A DNA stretch of 64,000 nt from an uncultured Gammaproteobacteria bacterium (GCA_913063125.1 CAJXZM010000001.1:62001-126000); one strand, 5' to 3'. Positions 9,360 to 17,872 are shown, counted from the stretch's first letter. Notes: generated from the letters alone by a model not told the origin. Made by a program: numbers and translations.

Positions 9360-9916
9360 TGACGGCGTCATTGTTTTCTGCTGCTACCGTCTCACCAGTA
9401 ACAGTCTCGCCAGAAAAGTCTTGGCTTGTCTTATCGGTGATGGGTGTTGGGGTTATTCTGTTAGCACTTGCAAGCTATATCACTGATCAACGATTGAGCG
9501 CGCTATTTGAATGGATGCAACACGTTTTTGGTTGGGGTTATGCTGTGGTGTATAGCGTGTTAGTTGCAGGGGCGTTGTTTTCTTTCCATCGATTGAATAC
9601 GGCGAAGGATTCGGTGTATTGGTTGGAATTGGGTCAGCAAGCAGCAGGCGGTATTGCGACCTTATCCTTAACGTTCACATTGTTGGGTATTAGCTTAGGT
9701 ATTGGGGCGTTATCAGACAAAACCATCGATCCAACAACTATTCAAAGCATTATTCAGGAGCTAACGCGACACTTTTCTACCGCATTTATGACAACGGTGG
9801 TGGGTTTACCAACTGCCAATTGTTTAAGAGCGTTGATTTCATTGAAATATGTGCGCTTAACGCTTGATGTTGTAGAGGAGCCCATAAATAGTCTTGAAAC
9901 AGGAGAGAAATCATGA
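9359..9916 (+). CDS. MotA/TolQ/ExbB-like proton channel family protein
   Basis: 185 residues with about four membrane spans (about 22-41, 57-76, 98-118 and 138-160). The pair of segments GGIATLSLTFTLLGISLGIG and STAFMTTVVGLPTANCLRAL resembles the last two helices of the MotA/TolQ/ExbB fold, which in family members carry the threonines lining the ion path. Members use the proton or sodium gradient to drive flagella, TonB, Tol-Pal or gliding motors. No long cytoplasmic loop like that of MotA is present. It overlaps the next gene by four bases (ATGA). That arrangement, followed by two single-span proteins, mirrors exbB-exbD-tonB order. Confidence 0.65.
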   Translation: MTASLFSAATVSPVTVSPEKSWLVLSVMGVGVILLALASYITDQRLSALFEWMQHVFGWGYAVVYSVLVAGALFSFHRLNTAKDSVYWLELGQQAAGGIATLSLTFTLLGISLGIGALSDKTIDPTTIQSIIQELTRHFSTAFMTTVVGLPTANCLRALISLKYVRLTLDVVEEPINSLETGEKS

Positions 9917-10362
9917 AAATGCTATTTCTAATCGCAGTTGTTAGCTCTATTGGTTACTTGGCATATCAAGAATTACCTCGTATTGAGCAGATATTATCGA
10001 CATCGTCGTTTCAACCGGATAACACCAAAATAACGATGGAATCAGTAAAACACGAAATGCAAAAAAAACTCGATGATGTCACATCAGAGCGAGAGGCGTT
10101 ATATGAACTACTTGCCAAAAAAGAAGCGTTGCTGATGGCAAGGACGAAACAATCTTCAGAGAACGAGGGACCAGAAAACGAAAATAATGAAAGTAAAAAT
10201 ACAGTGCCGTTAGCGAACGCTGATAAACAGGGTCAAACGATTCAATATAAGGAGGCGTCGAAGCGAAGAGAGGCGCTACGTGAATTAGCGCAGAGAATGG
10301 AGTTACATGCCTTGGGGCTAAGTGGCAATGATCTGGGTGTTGATGAATTGGCTGTGAAGTGA
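9913..10362 (+). CDS. Single-span coiled-coil protein next to the channel-like gene
   Basis: 149 residues with an N-terminal membrane anchor (MKMLFLIAVVSSIGYLAY) and a long charged coiled coil (KHEMQKKLDDVTSEREALYE, then RREALRELAQRMELHA), so most of it lies in the periplasm or, if inverted, the cytoplasm. It starts in an ATGA overlap with the channel gene and ends in a GTGA overlap with the next, so all three are translationally coupled. Its place corresponds to the ExbD/TolR/MotB position of known motors, but it lacks an obvious conserved Asp in the span, so the analogy is only positional. Confidence 0.6.
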   Translation: MKMLFLIAVVSSIGYLAYQELPRIEQILSTSSFQPDNTKITMESVKHEMQKKLDDVTSEREALYELLAKKEALLMARTKQSSENEGPENENNESKNTVPLANADKQGQTIQYKEASKRREALRELAQRMELHALGLSGNDLGVDELAVK

Positions 10363-11180
10363 TACTTGCCTGCTCTCGTTATTTGCCACAAACATTGCGT
10401 CATTGGTTGCGATCATGGCGATGGTATTTAGCGTGGGTGATTTGGTTGGCAGTGGTTTTTACATATTTAGATTATCGTGCTGTGTATAAGGGCTCTTTGT
10501 ATGAAAGCTCTTTGTATGAGAGTAATACGGCTGACACAACAGTCAATAACAGCGTCGAGATAGCTGCTGATATGCAAATGGTGTCGTTACCGCCTCCGCC
10601 ACCTATGCCGTTAATGCCTTTGCAAAAGCTGTCTGCACAAAAGGTGACAGCGCCAAAGGTAAAAGTGCAAACATCAGCATTGTCACAGGAAAAGGCGGAG
10701 AATCAAAATGAACAGAGTCGCTTATGGTTGTCAAAATTGGAGGATGGAGAAGGGCCAAATATTGTCTTCACCTGGCCAGAAGATGCGAATGAGCGAGAGT
10801 GGATTCAGCAGAGGTTATATAGCTGTGGTGTACGATTAGGGAAGTGGAGGAACGGTCGTTTACGTGCTATCGAAGTAGGTGTTGGAACTGTTAGCGGTTT
10901 TATTCGAGTGTTTAGTGGCGATGTTTCCGTTAAAGAAAAATCCCGATTACAGGTGCTAGCAGGAGAAGGGAAACCCGTTAGGGTCTTTCCGAGAAGCTTG
11001 GATATTCATTTGCTAAGGCAATTATCAAACGCGACATCTGGGAAGTTTATGGGAGCTAAACAGGTCAGTGCGCAGTACAAGAAGAGCGCTAACGGGGTGA
11101 ATGTCCGCAATATACGGGTGGATGGCCTGACATTTGAGAAGGGCGTTGGTTTTTTACCTGAAAATGGCCAGTGTAGTTGA
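10359..11180 (+). CDS. TonB-like architecture protein: one span, Pro-rich stalk, C-terminal domain
   Basis: 273 residues from the GTG at 10359, which overlaps the preceding stop. One membrane span (about 20-38, WYLAWVIWLAVVFTYLD) follows a basic N-terminus. Then comes a short proline-rich region (LPPPPPMPLMPLQ) and a compact C-terminal domain of about 150 residues with two Cys (YSCGVRLGKW and NGQCS at the end). The order resembles TonB or TolA, which carry motor energy across the periplasm, but the terminal domain is not recognisable as TonB_C. It is the last gene of the first tight block; a gap of 180 bp follows. Confidence 0.6.
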   Translation: MILACSRYLPQTLRHWLRSWRWYLAWVIWLAVVFTYLDYRAVYKGSLYESSLYESNTADTTVNNSVEIAADMQMVSLPPPPPMPLMPLQKLSAQKVTAPKVKVQTSALSQEKAENQNEQSRLWLSKLEDGEGPNIVFTWPEDANEREWIQQRLYSCGVRLGKWRNGRLRAIEVGVGTVSGFIRVFSGDVSVKEKSRLQVLAGEGKPVRVFPRSLDIHLLRQLSNATSGKFMGAKQVSAQYKKSANGVNVRNIRVDGLTFEKGVGFLPENGQCS

Positions 11181-11360
11181 GAATAAGTTCTGCTAAATTG
11201 AGCCCATTAAATACAAATAAACCCTCTAAAATCAAACAAATAGACTAAAGTTATTAGACCGATCTGTTAGATCAGCGTTGTTGAGTTTGTTGCATCATAA
11301 AAAGCCTCTAAGCTATCCATAGCCAATGTTAAGAACGTTTTATGTATCAGGAGAGCGCTA

Positions 11361-12275
11361 ATGCGGAGATTGATAAAGAATAATATTTGGCTGATGTGGT
11401 TGTTTACGTGTGTGTGTATTGTATTTATTGCAGTGATAACACCTGTACACGCGGCTGATCGTCCCAATATCCTCATTATGGGTGAAGATGCCGACGAGAA
11501 TACAGTTGCGCGTAATAGCCAAGTCTTTCATCGCGTGTTGAATGCACTTTCTAACCAATTGCATGACGTAGGTTTTGATGTTTTTGATGAGACTGCTGTA
11601 ACGTTGGATAATTTTGTTCAAGGGCGAGTGCGTCGAACGGACGCAGAATTAATTGATATCGCGAAATCTATTCGTCGTCCCCCTATTGATGTTGTCGTCC
11701 TTTTTAGTATTTATTCCACTGCAACACAGAACAGTTATACAACAAAGGTGCAAGCGCGAATAGAAGGGCGCCTATTGAATGTGCAGACAGGGCAGCGGCT
11801 GGGAAATGTTGAACTTGACTATCCAGAGGGTTGGAATGCACCAAAGCAATGTAATCGTGATTGTTTGCTTCGCTCCATCGGTGATCATTCTAAAATAATT
11901 GCGAGCGATGTTGGAAGTATCTTGGCTGAAAAATTATCATGGATGGTTAGCCAAAGTGACACCCCTGCTGCTCATGGTGTTATGGCATATCAACTTGTTT
12001 TTGATGACTTTACACAAACGGAGGTGATGGAGTTTGAAGAATATTTGATAATATTCTCTGGTTATCAATCGCACCGAATTACCTATGGCGGTGCTACACG
12101 GACAGAGTACTGGTACAAATCGAATATCAATAATGCCAAATTGAGTAGGAATTTGAATAAGTTATTGGAAACGCTAAATGTCAGCGGTTTGGTGCAAATT
12201 TCAGGGAATACCTACACCGTAAAAAAGATTAGCTTACGCCATAACAAACCCGTTCGAAATCCCAGGGATTGGTAG
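11361..12275 (+). CDS. Secreted paralogue of the FHA protein's periplasmic domain
   Basis: 304 residues with a signal peptide (basic start RRLIKNN, hydrophobic to VHAAD at about 32). The mature protein shares a domain with the protein at 5233-7272: NILIMGE here against RILIIAE there, IDVVVLFSI against IDLVILFSI, VQTGQRLG against VKSGRRVG, and a CNRDCLLRSI segment against CIDRCLQSAL. Both therefore hold the conserved paired Cys. The domain resembles a Rossmann-like or CsgG-like periplasmic fold. The C-terminal 90 residues are unique. The ribosome site is GGAGAG. It may be the soluble partner or ligand-binding subunit for the FHA sensor. Confidence 0.7.
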   Translation: MRRLIKNNIWLMWLFTCVCIVFIAVITPVHAADRPNILIMGEDADENTVARNSQVFHRVLNALSNQLHDVGFDVFDETAVTLDNFVQGRVRRTDAELIDIAKSIRRPPIDVVVLFSIYSTATQNSYTTKVQARIEGRLLNVQTGQRLGNVELDYPEGWNAPKQCNRDCLLRSIGDHSKIIASDVGSILAEKLSWMVSQSDTPAAHGVMAYQLVFDDFTQTEVMEFEEYLIIFSGYQSHRITYGGATRTEYWYKSNINNAKLSRNLNKLLETLNVSGLVQISGNTYTVKKISLRHNKPVRNPRDW

Positions 12276-12276
12276 T

Positions 12277-12777
12277 ATGAATGTTGAAACCGATAGTCAA
12301 GCGATGACAGAGGTTGCTCTTGGGTTAGCGATGGCATTTTTTGCAATGATGATTTTGGCCATGATGTCGATGAGTATACCTAGTGAAGTAGTCGCTAGCC
12401 AGGTCATCTCTAAGGGAAAATATTCCAATATTCCCTTTAAGGAAGGCGTGAAGGTCGTGTCAAATAGCAAGGTGGCTACCGACGGAAAGCCTGCTATAGG
12501 TGTAGACGGAGCGCCGAAAGAATCACGAAAAGAGTTTACTGATGAGACAGTGAGTGAGGATACCATCATTATCTTCTATCAAGGTCGATACCTTGATGTT
12601 GCGTTACAACCGATAGATGTAGCAATACTTGATGTAAGTACAGCGAAGCGTTATATATTGGCGTTATCACCGAATCTATCATTAAGTGATGCATTGGCTG
12701 TTCGCGCACAAATTTCTTCCCCTAACCTCACCATAACCGAATTAGATGAAGCGTGGATGACGCGCCTTGCTTTGTAG
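12277..12777 (+). CDS. Single-span membrane protein of the kinase cluster
   Basis: 166 residues starting one base after the previous stop. A Met-rich hydrophobic span (about 13-33, LGLAMAFFAMMILAMMSM) follows a short N-terminus with acidic residues, giving an ExbD/MotB-like topology of short cytoplasmic head, one span and periplasmic tail. The tail of about 130 residues contains a DVALQPIDVAILD region and has no recognised domain. Acidic residues precede the span (ETDSQ, TE) but no Asp lies within it, so it is not a clear stator protein. Confidence 0.55.
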   Translation: MNVETDSQAMTEVALGLAMAFFAMMILAMMSMSIPSEVVASQVISKGKYSNIPFKEGVKVVSNSKVATDGKPAIGVDGAPKESRKEFTDETVSEDTIIIFYQGRYLDVALQPIDVAILDVSTAKRYILALSPNLSLSDALAVRAQISSPNLTITELDEAWMTRLAL

Positions 12778-12814
12778 TTAGTAGGTTATAGTTTTATCTG
12801 ATCGGAGAGGATTT

Positions 12815-13630
12815 ATGAGTACGAACATAAAGAACAAGCAGGTAAGAGCAGGTCAGCGAATGCAATGGGTGGTGGTTATTGTGTTTATTGTACTGACTGT
12901 GCTGAGCAGCCAAAGTTTTGCTCGTTTCAGCTTAGATCGGGATACCGTTAAAGACATTGTAATAGAAGAAGCTAGATTGCAGGGCGTTGACCCCGCATTG
13001 GCATTAGCGGTAGCGCAAGTAGAGTCTGATTTTGACCCCAATGTAGTGAGCCATAAAGGGGCTCGTGGGGTCATGCAAATTATGCCTAGAACGGCTCGTG
13101 AAGAATTTGGTATTAATCCCACATTGTTATTTGATGCACGTACTAACATACGAACGGGTGTGACTTTTTTAAAGCAGTTACAAAATCGTTATGGCAATGT
13201 GGAATTTGCGTTATCGCATTACAATGGGGGGTCTCGAGTAACCAAACCTGATGGTAGCTATCAGGTTATTCCCGTGACCAGAGGGTATGTGGATAAGGTA
13301 TTATCAAAAATGAAACGCTTTCAAAAAGATGTAGCCCCCGCTTGGCTTGGCTATACTTCTATTTCTACTCCTAGCTACCGCGATATGAAAGAAAAGGCAA
13401 AAGATAGCCTTGATATACGATCGAAACTATATCGGTTAAGACAAAAAAATATGCATTTGGCAAAGGTCGTAAATACGCGAGTTGACCCTTATTTAGATAA
13501 CTATCAATCGACATTTGTTAGACGACATAGAGCTCCCAAGACAGAGCGGCAATCGATTAGTAGTGGATACGCATCAAATCAGAGTGAGAGGAGACAGCAA
13601 GTGTTACAGTGGGAAAGTGTTTATGAGTGA
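12815..13630 (+). CDS. Lytic transglycosylase, SLT family (GH23)
   Basis: 271 residues with a signal anchor at about 17-37. The SLT domain runs from about residue 50 to 165, with catalytic Glu70 in VAQVESDF, followed by SHKGARGVMQIMP, NIRTGVTFL, ALSHYNGG and TRGYVDKV, all hallmarks of family 1 lytic transglycosylases. These cleave peptidoglycan between MurNAc and GlcNAc, forming 1,6-anhydroMurNAc. A basic tail of about 100 residues is unusual. The ribosome site is CGGAGAGG. Dedicated enzymes of this kind often open the wall for envelope-spanning machines, which fits its place in this cluster. Confidence 0.9.
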   Translation: MSTNIKNKQVRAGQRMQWVVVIVFIVLTVLSSQSFARFSLDRDTVKDIVIEEARLQGVDPALALAVAQVESDFDPNVVSHKGARGVMQIMPRTAREEFGINPTLLFDARTNIRTGVTFLKQLQNRYGNVEFALSHYNGGSRVTKPDGSYQVIPVTRGYVDKVLSKMKRFQKDVAPAWLGYTSISTPSYRDMKEKAKDSLDIRSKLYRLRQKNMHLAKVVNTRVDPYLDNYQSTFVRRHRAPKTERQSISSGYASNQSERRQQVLQWESVYE

Positions 13631-13658
13631 TAGGTTATGAGCGGTAGGTTATGAAATT

Positions 13659-15326
13659 ATGTCGTTAACACTGTATGGGGTCAGTGCTGAGCTTATTGCT
13701 GCAATTGATGGCTTGCGAGAGGCCCCTGGCATCAGTGGGCCTAAATATAGGAAAAAAGATATCGATAACCTTTCCCAAATGATTTTATGTCGAAATTATG
13801 GAAAGGCGACGTTAGAGCTCAGTTATCTCTTGCTGGCAATTTTAATGTGTAAACCGTCGGCAAAGAATGTTGAACGGGGCTCAACTCAGTATCCAGCAGG
13901 TGCTTCAACTCAAAAGTTATGGTTGAATTTTTTTTGGTTAGAGGAAGCGATAACCCCCAAGCGTTTTAGAGCGACATTTACGGATATCCCAGAGTCAGTA
14001 CAGCCCTATTTTCAGCTTAATGAGCAGGGCTTAACGATAGGGTTGTCGAATAGCGAATTTACACTTTCACCAACACGAATTTCTACACTAGCCAGTTTGT
14101 TAGAGTTTTTGGTCTACGTTAATCCCACCGTATTACAACAGGATGAGGTATTTGGGCGGCGTGGCGAGCTTCATCCCTCAAAATACGAATCTACAGTAAA
14201 AACGTTAGCGTCTGATTTCCAAAAAATACTCTATCGGTATCTAGCCGATCATTTGCAGCCCGCTCAACAACAACGACGATTTCGGTACCTGTGGGGCTGG
14301 TTGTGTGAGTATCACGAGAGTCATGACCAAGAAGATAACTTAGTCATACAAGAAGATAACTTAGTCATACAAGAAGGTAACCTTGTCATAGATGATGCCG
14401 TTATTTTAACGTTTTGGAAGCAAGCAACGCAGGGGAGTGATGATTCGTTAGGCTTTCGCCGATATCGTACTGTTGCAGAGAATTTCTTTGATTTACGCAT
14501 TGCGATGCAGTGTGTCGAGGCTCAGAAAAATGTGACTCATAGTTTGGATATTGAGTTGCCACCAGAGGTTTTGCAACAAGTGCTCATTACATCAGATATT
14601 GATTGCCTTGATGTAACCTCATTAACAAGAATGCCAAAGTTTTTAACAAAACAGCAAGCAGAAATCTGTCAACCTATCCTTGAGGTGGGCGATACTGCAT
14701 CAGTAATGGCACTAACCGTCATGAGAATGCGCTGCTTTGGTGACTGGCAAGCAAGCCTTGTGCAAGCACTAAGAAACAAAAGTAATGATAATCTCAGGGC
14801 GTTACTATCAGAACAAAGGCAAGTGTTTACTTATACCGCTTACTTTGAAGAAATAATGCAGTTAAAGACGGTATTTGAACATGCCAGTGATAGTGGTTTA
14901 CATGTGTTGTTGCACTGCCAAGTGGTCGAGGCATTTCCTTTGGTGCTACAGCAGCTAACGGATGTGGACTTAAAGAGTGTTCGACAGGTGTTGTCGATAT
15001 GTTCCAGTGGGGAGCTTTCCGCTTTATCAGCAGAGAGAGAGATTTTTGATCAATGGCCAGACTTGCTTTTACAGGTTCCTGCATTAAACCATCTTGTGCA
15101 ACAGTTTCAGAAAGCGTTTAAAGCCAATAATCGACAAGGATTTAAGGTATTACCTGAGCATATGGATGGAGATGCCTACTTGGGCGGGGTGCAACAGCTA
15201 GACCGTGTTTTTCAGCGTTGTGATAAACACTTACAACGGTTAAAAGAGAACAACGAATCGGAATTCGCCTCTGATCTTTCCATATTCAAAAGTGGGTTTA
15301 TTGCATTGTATGGAGATTCTTTATGA
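13659..15326 (+). CDS. Hypothetical cytoplasmic protein of the kinase cluster, 555 residues
   Basis: No signal peptide, membrane span or known domain is visible. The protein is largely helical, with many leucines and aromatic residues. A block of three 7-residue repeats (EDNLVIQ, EDNLVIQ, EGNLVID) at about 225-245 is encoded by a 21-bp tandem repeat. The stop overlaps the next start (ATGA), and it sits between the lytic transglycosylase and a Lon-like protease. It is probably a cytoplasmic component or regulator of the envelope complex, but nothing in the sequence defines its role. Confidence 0.65.
   Translation: MSLTLYGVSAELIAAIDGLREAPGISGPKYRKKDIDNLSQMILCRNYGKATLELSYLLLAILMCKPSAKNVERGSTQYPAGASTQKLWLNFFWLEEAITPKRFRATFTDIPESVQPYFQLNEQGLTIGLSNSEFTLSPTRISTLASLLEFLVYVNPTVLQQDEVFGRRGELHPSKYESTVKTLASDFQKILYRYLADHLQPAQQQRRFRYLWGWLCEYHESHDQEDNLVIQEDNLVIQEGNLVIDDAVILTFWKQATQGSDDSLGFRRYRTVAENFFDLRIAMQCVEAQKNVTHSLDIELPPEVLQQVLITSDIDCLDVTSLTRMPKFLTKQQAEICQPILEVGDTASVMALTVMRMRCFGDWQASLVQALRNKSNDNLRALLSEQRQVFTYTAYFEEIMQLKTVFEHASDSGLHVLLHCQVVEAFPLVLQQLTDVDLKSVRQVLSICSSGELSALSAEREIFDQWPDLLLQVPALNHLVQQFQKAFKANNRQGFKVLPEHMDGDAYLGGVQQLDRVFQRCDKHLQRLKENNESEFASDLSIFKSGFIALYGDSL
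14331..14393. repeat. Three tandem 21-bp units inside the 555-residue gene
   Basis: Two identical units (14331-14351 and 14352-14372, beginning GAAGATAACTTAGTCAT) are followed by a diverged third (14373-14393). They encode a 7-residue repeat and keep the frame. Confidence 0.9.
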
Positions 15327-15910
15327 CCGGTATCGTTGAAGGTAAAAACAAAGATAAAGTCGAAGCTGTATTTGTTACATTACAAGCTATCAGGGGAGTA
15401 CAGCCAGGTAATGTGACTGAGGGTGTGATTGAGGCTGAGGCTGAATCGGAAGCTAGATTAACTCCACGTGTTATGTTTGGAGAACTTGTACACTTTGTAC
15501 ATGGTACTGCAACCGTTGATGAGCCAAGGGTGAAAGCAGCAATAGGGAATGATCTAACATTACGTCGACAGTTTAATAGCTTGCTAAAAAGCTCACGTGT
15601 GGCAATGGCACCAAGTCAGGCTCAGGCGGCAACGGGCGAGGTTTTGGAGCAACGTAAAACACGCGCATTTACGTTACTCTTTAAACCATCGAGAGCCAAC
15701 GCAGACCAGATCTACGTATTACTCACCGTTCATGCTGAGTCAGGAATAGTGGATGGTCATCGTCCGGTGATTATCGCAAACGTGGCAACAGGGATAGGGC
15801 GGTTACAGTTTCCTCCGTTAAAGGATAAAAGTGCTCAGTTGTTGTTGGAGGCAAATGACCAACGTCTAATAATTGCCCAAAACGCCGATGCGGAATTGAG
15901 TTTGATGTAA
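15323..15910 (+). CDS. Hypothetical protein of the kinase cluster, 195 residues
   Basis: The start codon lies in an ATGA overlap with the upstream gene. There is no signal peptide or membrane span. An N-terminal region of about 50 acidic residues (VIEAEAESEAR) is followed by FGELVHFVHGTATVDEP and a beta-rich C-terminal half (TLLFKPSRANADQIYVLLTV, VIIANVATGIGRL). No family is recognised. Coupling to the 555-residue gene and to the downstream Lon-like gene suggests a cytoplasmic partner of one of them. Confidence 0.6.
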   Translation: MTGIVEGKNKDKVEAVFVTLQAIRGVQPGNVTEGVIEAEAESEARLTPRVMFGELVHFVHGTATVDEPRVKAAIGNDLTLRRQFNSLLKSSRVAMAPSQAQAATGEVLEQRKTRAFTLLFKPSRANADQIYVLLTVHAESGIVDGHRPVIIANVATGIGRLQFPPLKDKSAQLLLEANDQRLIIAQNADAELSLM

Positions 15911-15929
15911 TACAGCTATACTGGATGGT

Positions 15930-17150
15930 ATGCAGACTTTTATTTATATCGCTACAACACAGGGCCCTGTTCGCGTTCAGGCCATTACGGAAGAAGATCC
16001 AGATATTAAATCGGTGGTGTGTCTTGACGGTATGGCAGAACCACTAGCGATCAGTGACCGTTATCATGATTTTGTGAAAAAAGGCACTGGGCTTATTCAT
16101 CGAGAATTTGGCCATGGTAGCTACCGGGTGGATGTTGATAAGCCCATTGACCAAGGAGATAGTTGGCAGCTTGGTTTGTATTGTGCTCATGTTTTACATC
16201 AGAAGAAACAGTTGTGTAACGATTTACCTAAACCTGGTGATCGGGTATTTTTTATCACCGGCAGTGTAAAAAGTAACGGTGATATTATCGCCGTGGATAA
16301 AGTGTCTGAGAAAATTCGGGCGGCGACTAAGCAATTGAAGGAATGGCGATATCATGGATGCCGTGTTACGTGTCTATTGGCAGCAACCCAACAAAAAACT
16401 ATTGAAGTAACCTCTGGGGCATTGGTGGCCAATTTTGCACAAGACGATCTACGGCTTGTGCATAACACGAGTGATGTACTTAACGTGTTAGGCGAACATA
16501 AATCTGAGGTTGCTAGCAAAGAGCGCGTAGGCTTTCGGCGCCCCAGCAATAAATGGTTGCTGTTTGGGTCGTTATGCCTGTTTTTTCTACTATTTTTACC
16601 CCTGTTTTATAACGTATTAGTGCTTTCAGATGACCCAATAAACAGTATTGCAGAGGTTGATACCTTGCAAACGAATGTGCCTTTTACAGGAAGTGTACCG
16701 TTGCAAGGCACGGTGGCGTTGAGCCTAATCGCTCAGATTGCCGTTCAAACGGGAAATTGTGCGCAAAGTGTTAGTCGGCCCGTTACGGTTGATGTTGATC
16801 ATCGGTTTCAACCAACCTCTTTTGAACAGTTGTGTGGTTTGACTTATCACTCTGATACGGCGAAAGCAATGTTTGCATTCTCTCTTGATCGTCTGGGTAT
16901 CATTGCGCTTGCCAAAAAACATTCAGGCTGGCAGGTTCCTCTGCCGCTACAACAACGTAGTGATCGTCGGTATGCCGTAATAGTGATATATAACGGTGAT
17001 GCGCAAGGTTTCGTTCGCCGATTGGAAAAGCAGTTGTTACGCTGGAGTTTGCAAGGTCGCGATGTTGAGTTATCGAATGTTATATTGTGGGTTAAAAAGC
17101 AGGCGGTAAGCGCTGGGGTGTACGGGCATGTATTGGCGCGTAGAAAATAA
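15930..17150 (+). CDS. Membrane-anchored protein with Lon-protease-like domain
   Basis: 406 residues. Residues about 60-155 follow the Lon proteolytic-domain pattern: RVDVDKPIDQGDSWQLGL matches the region of the catalytic serine (Ser78 here), and ITGSVKSNGDIIAVDKVSEK with IRAA matches the Lon stretch TGEVxxxGxVxPIGGLKEKxxAA, placing a candidate catalytic Lys at 128. Lon has DGPSAG around its serine and this protein has QGDSWQ, so activity is uncertain. No AAA+ module is present. A membrane span follows at about 208-228 (LLFGSLCLFFLLFLPLFYN), then about 175 residues, presumably periplasmic, with two Cys and a DRRYAVIVIYNGD motif. It is the last gene of the cluster. Confidence 0.6.
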   Translation: MQTFIYIATTQGPVRVQAITEEDPDIKSVVCLDGMAEPLAISDRYHDFVKKGTGLIHREFGHGSYRVDVDKPIDQGDSWQLGLYCAHVLHQKKQLCNDLPKPGDRVFFITGSVKSNGDIIAVDKVSEKIRAATKQLKEWRYHGCRVTCLLAATQQKTIEVTSGALVANFAQDDLRLVHNTSDVLNVLGEHKSEVASKERVGFRRPSNKWLLFGSLCLFFLLFLPLFYNVLVLSDDPINSIAEVDTLQTNVPFTGSVPLQGTVALSLIAQIAVQTGNCAQSVSRPVTVDVDHRFQPTSFEQLCGLTYHSDTAKAMFAFSLDRLGIIALAKKHSGWQVPLPLQQRSDRRYAVIVIYNGDAQGFVRRLEKQLLRWSLQGRDVELSNVILWVKKQAVSAGVYGHVLARRK

Positions 17151-17872
17151 CGTCTACGTTTACCTGTACTGTCTATAATAATAGAAGAAGTATAGGTGTG
17201 TTTTAATCTGCAACCTAATTCGTTTAATTGTGGCGCAAAAGCGCCTAAGTCATGGCAAAAAATTGCCGTTATGCGACAAACAATGCAGCAGGTAACACAG
17301 GTGCGGTGTGCCAGCCCTCTTAAGGCAAGACAATATCAACGACGGTGAGATGAATGCCACTATATAGCCGTTCCTTATAAAAGAAGGCCAGCCAAGTGAT
17401 TGAGTGTATTCGCGAGGGGGGCTCGCAGGCTTGAGTGGTTTCTAGGCCCCGTAGTATTAGTTATGCGGGTTTTATCGCTATATACGTGTGAAATCACTCT
17501 AGAGAGGAGAACCCCTCAACGTTGGGAGTAGCCCGAGCCCGAGTGGTAGCGCAATAATAGGTATTATGCCGTTATGGTTGTTTATGATGAAAGTGGTATA
17601 TGACTTGCAGTGTTACTAGAGCGATGATTGTTTCGCAGGCCATTTGCAGGAAACGTGGCTTTTAAAAAACGGCTTTTAAAAATAATAGAGCGTGGGTGAA
17701 TACAAAGGACTGTTTATGATAAACGTTTTTTTTAAACCCATTAAAGTTATTTTTATTGGGGCCGATAAGTTAATTGTAGGGTACTTCATCATATTAAAAG
17801 TACCAGAATATGAAGACTGATTATATTCAATGAATGTCAGTTGGTCGTTAATAAAAGCTGAGGAGTATTCTC
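17151..17872. other. Gene-free interval with small hairpins
   Basis: 722 bp between the Lon-like gene and the first pilin. Two adjacent hairpins lie at 17232-17245 (GGCGC, AAAA, GCGCC) and 17254-17267 (GGCAA, AAAA, TTGCC). Neither is followed by a T run, so they are not standard terminators. I compared the region with the c-di-GMP-I, TPP and cobalamin riboswitch consensus from memory and found no match. The last 100 bp hold the pilin promoter dyad listed separately. Confidence 0.4.
17780..17804 (+). promoter_or_regulatory. Dyad upstream of pilin 1
   Basis: GGTACTT (17780-17786) and AAGTACC (17798-17804) form a perfect 7-bp inverted repeat with an 11-bp spacer, about 70 bp before the start codon. 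A related dyad, with the same preceding GGCCGATA block, occurs before the second pilin at 18592-18626, so it is probably a shared regulatory site. Confidence 0.45.

Noticed and set aside
2895-17150. Type VI secretion reading of the kinase/FHA cluster
   Set aside because: Kinase and FHA genes occur in type VI loci, but no TssB/C sheath, Hcp, VgrG, ClpV, TssK, TssJ or TssM gene is present here.
2747-17415. Shared AAGTGATTG with a nearby TGTATTC or TTGTATTC before the kinase cluster (2747-2768) and after it (17392-17415)
   Set aside because: The match is short and the spacing differs, so it is likely chance; a motif search over the genome would be needed.
17151-17872. Possible c-di-GMP riboswitch before the pilin
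   Set aside because: The conserved GGACGCAAAGCC core and the following pairing are absent; only simple hairpins are seen.
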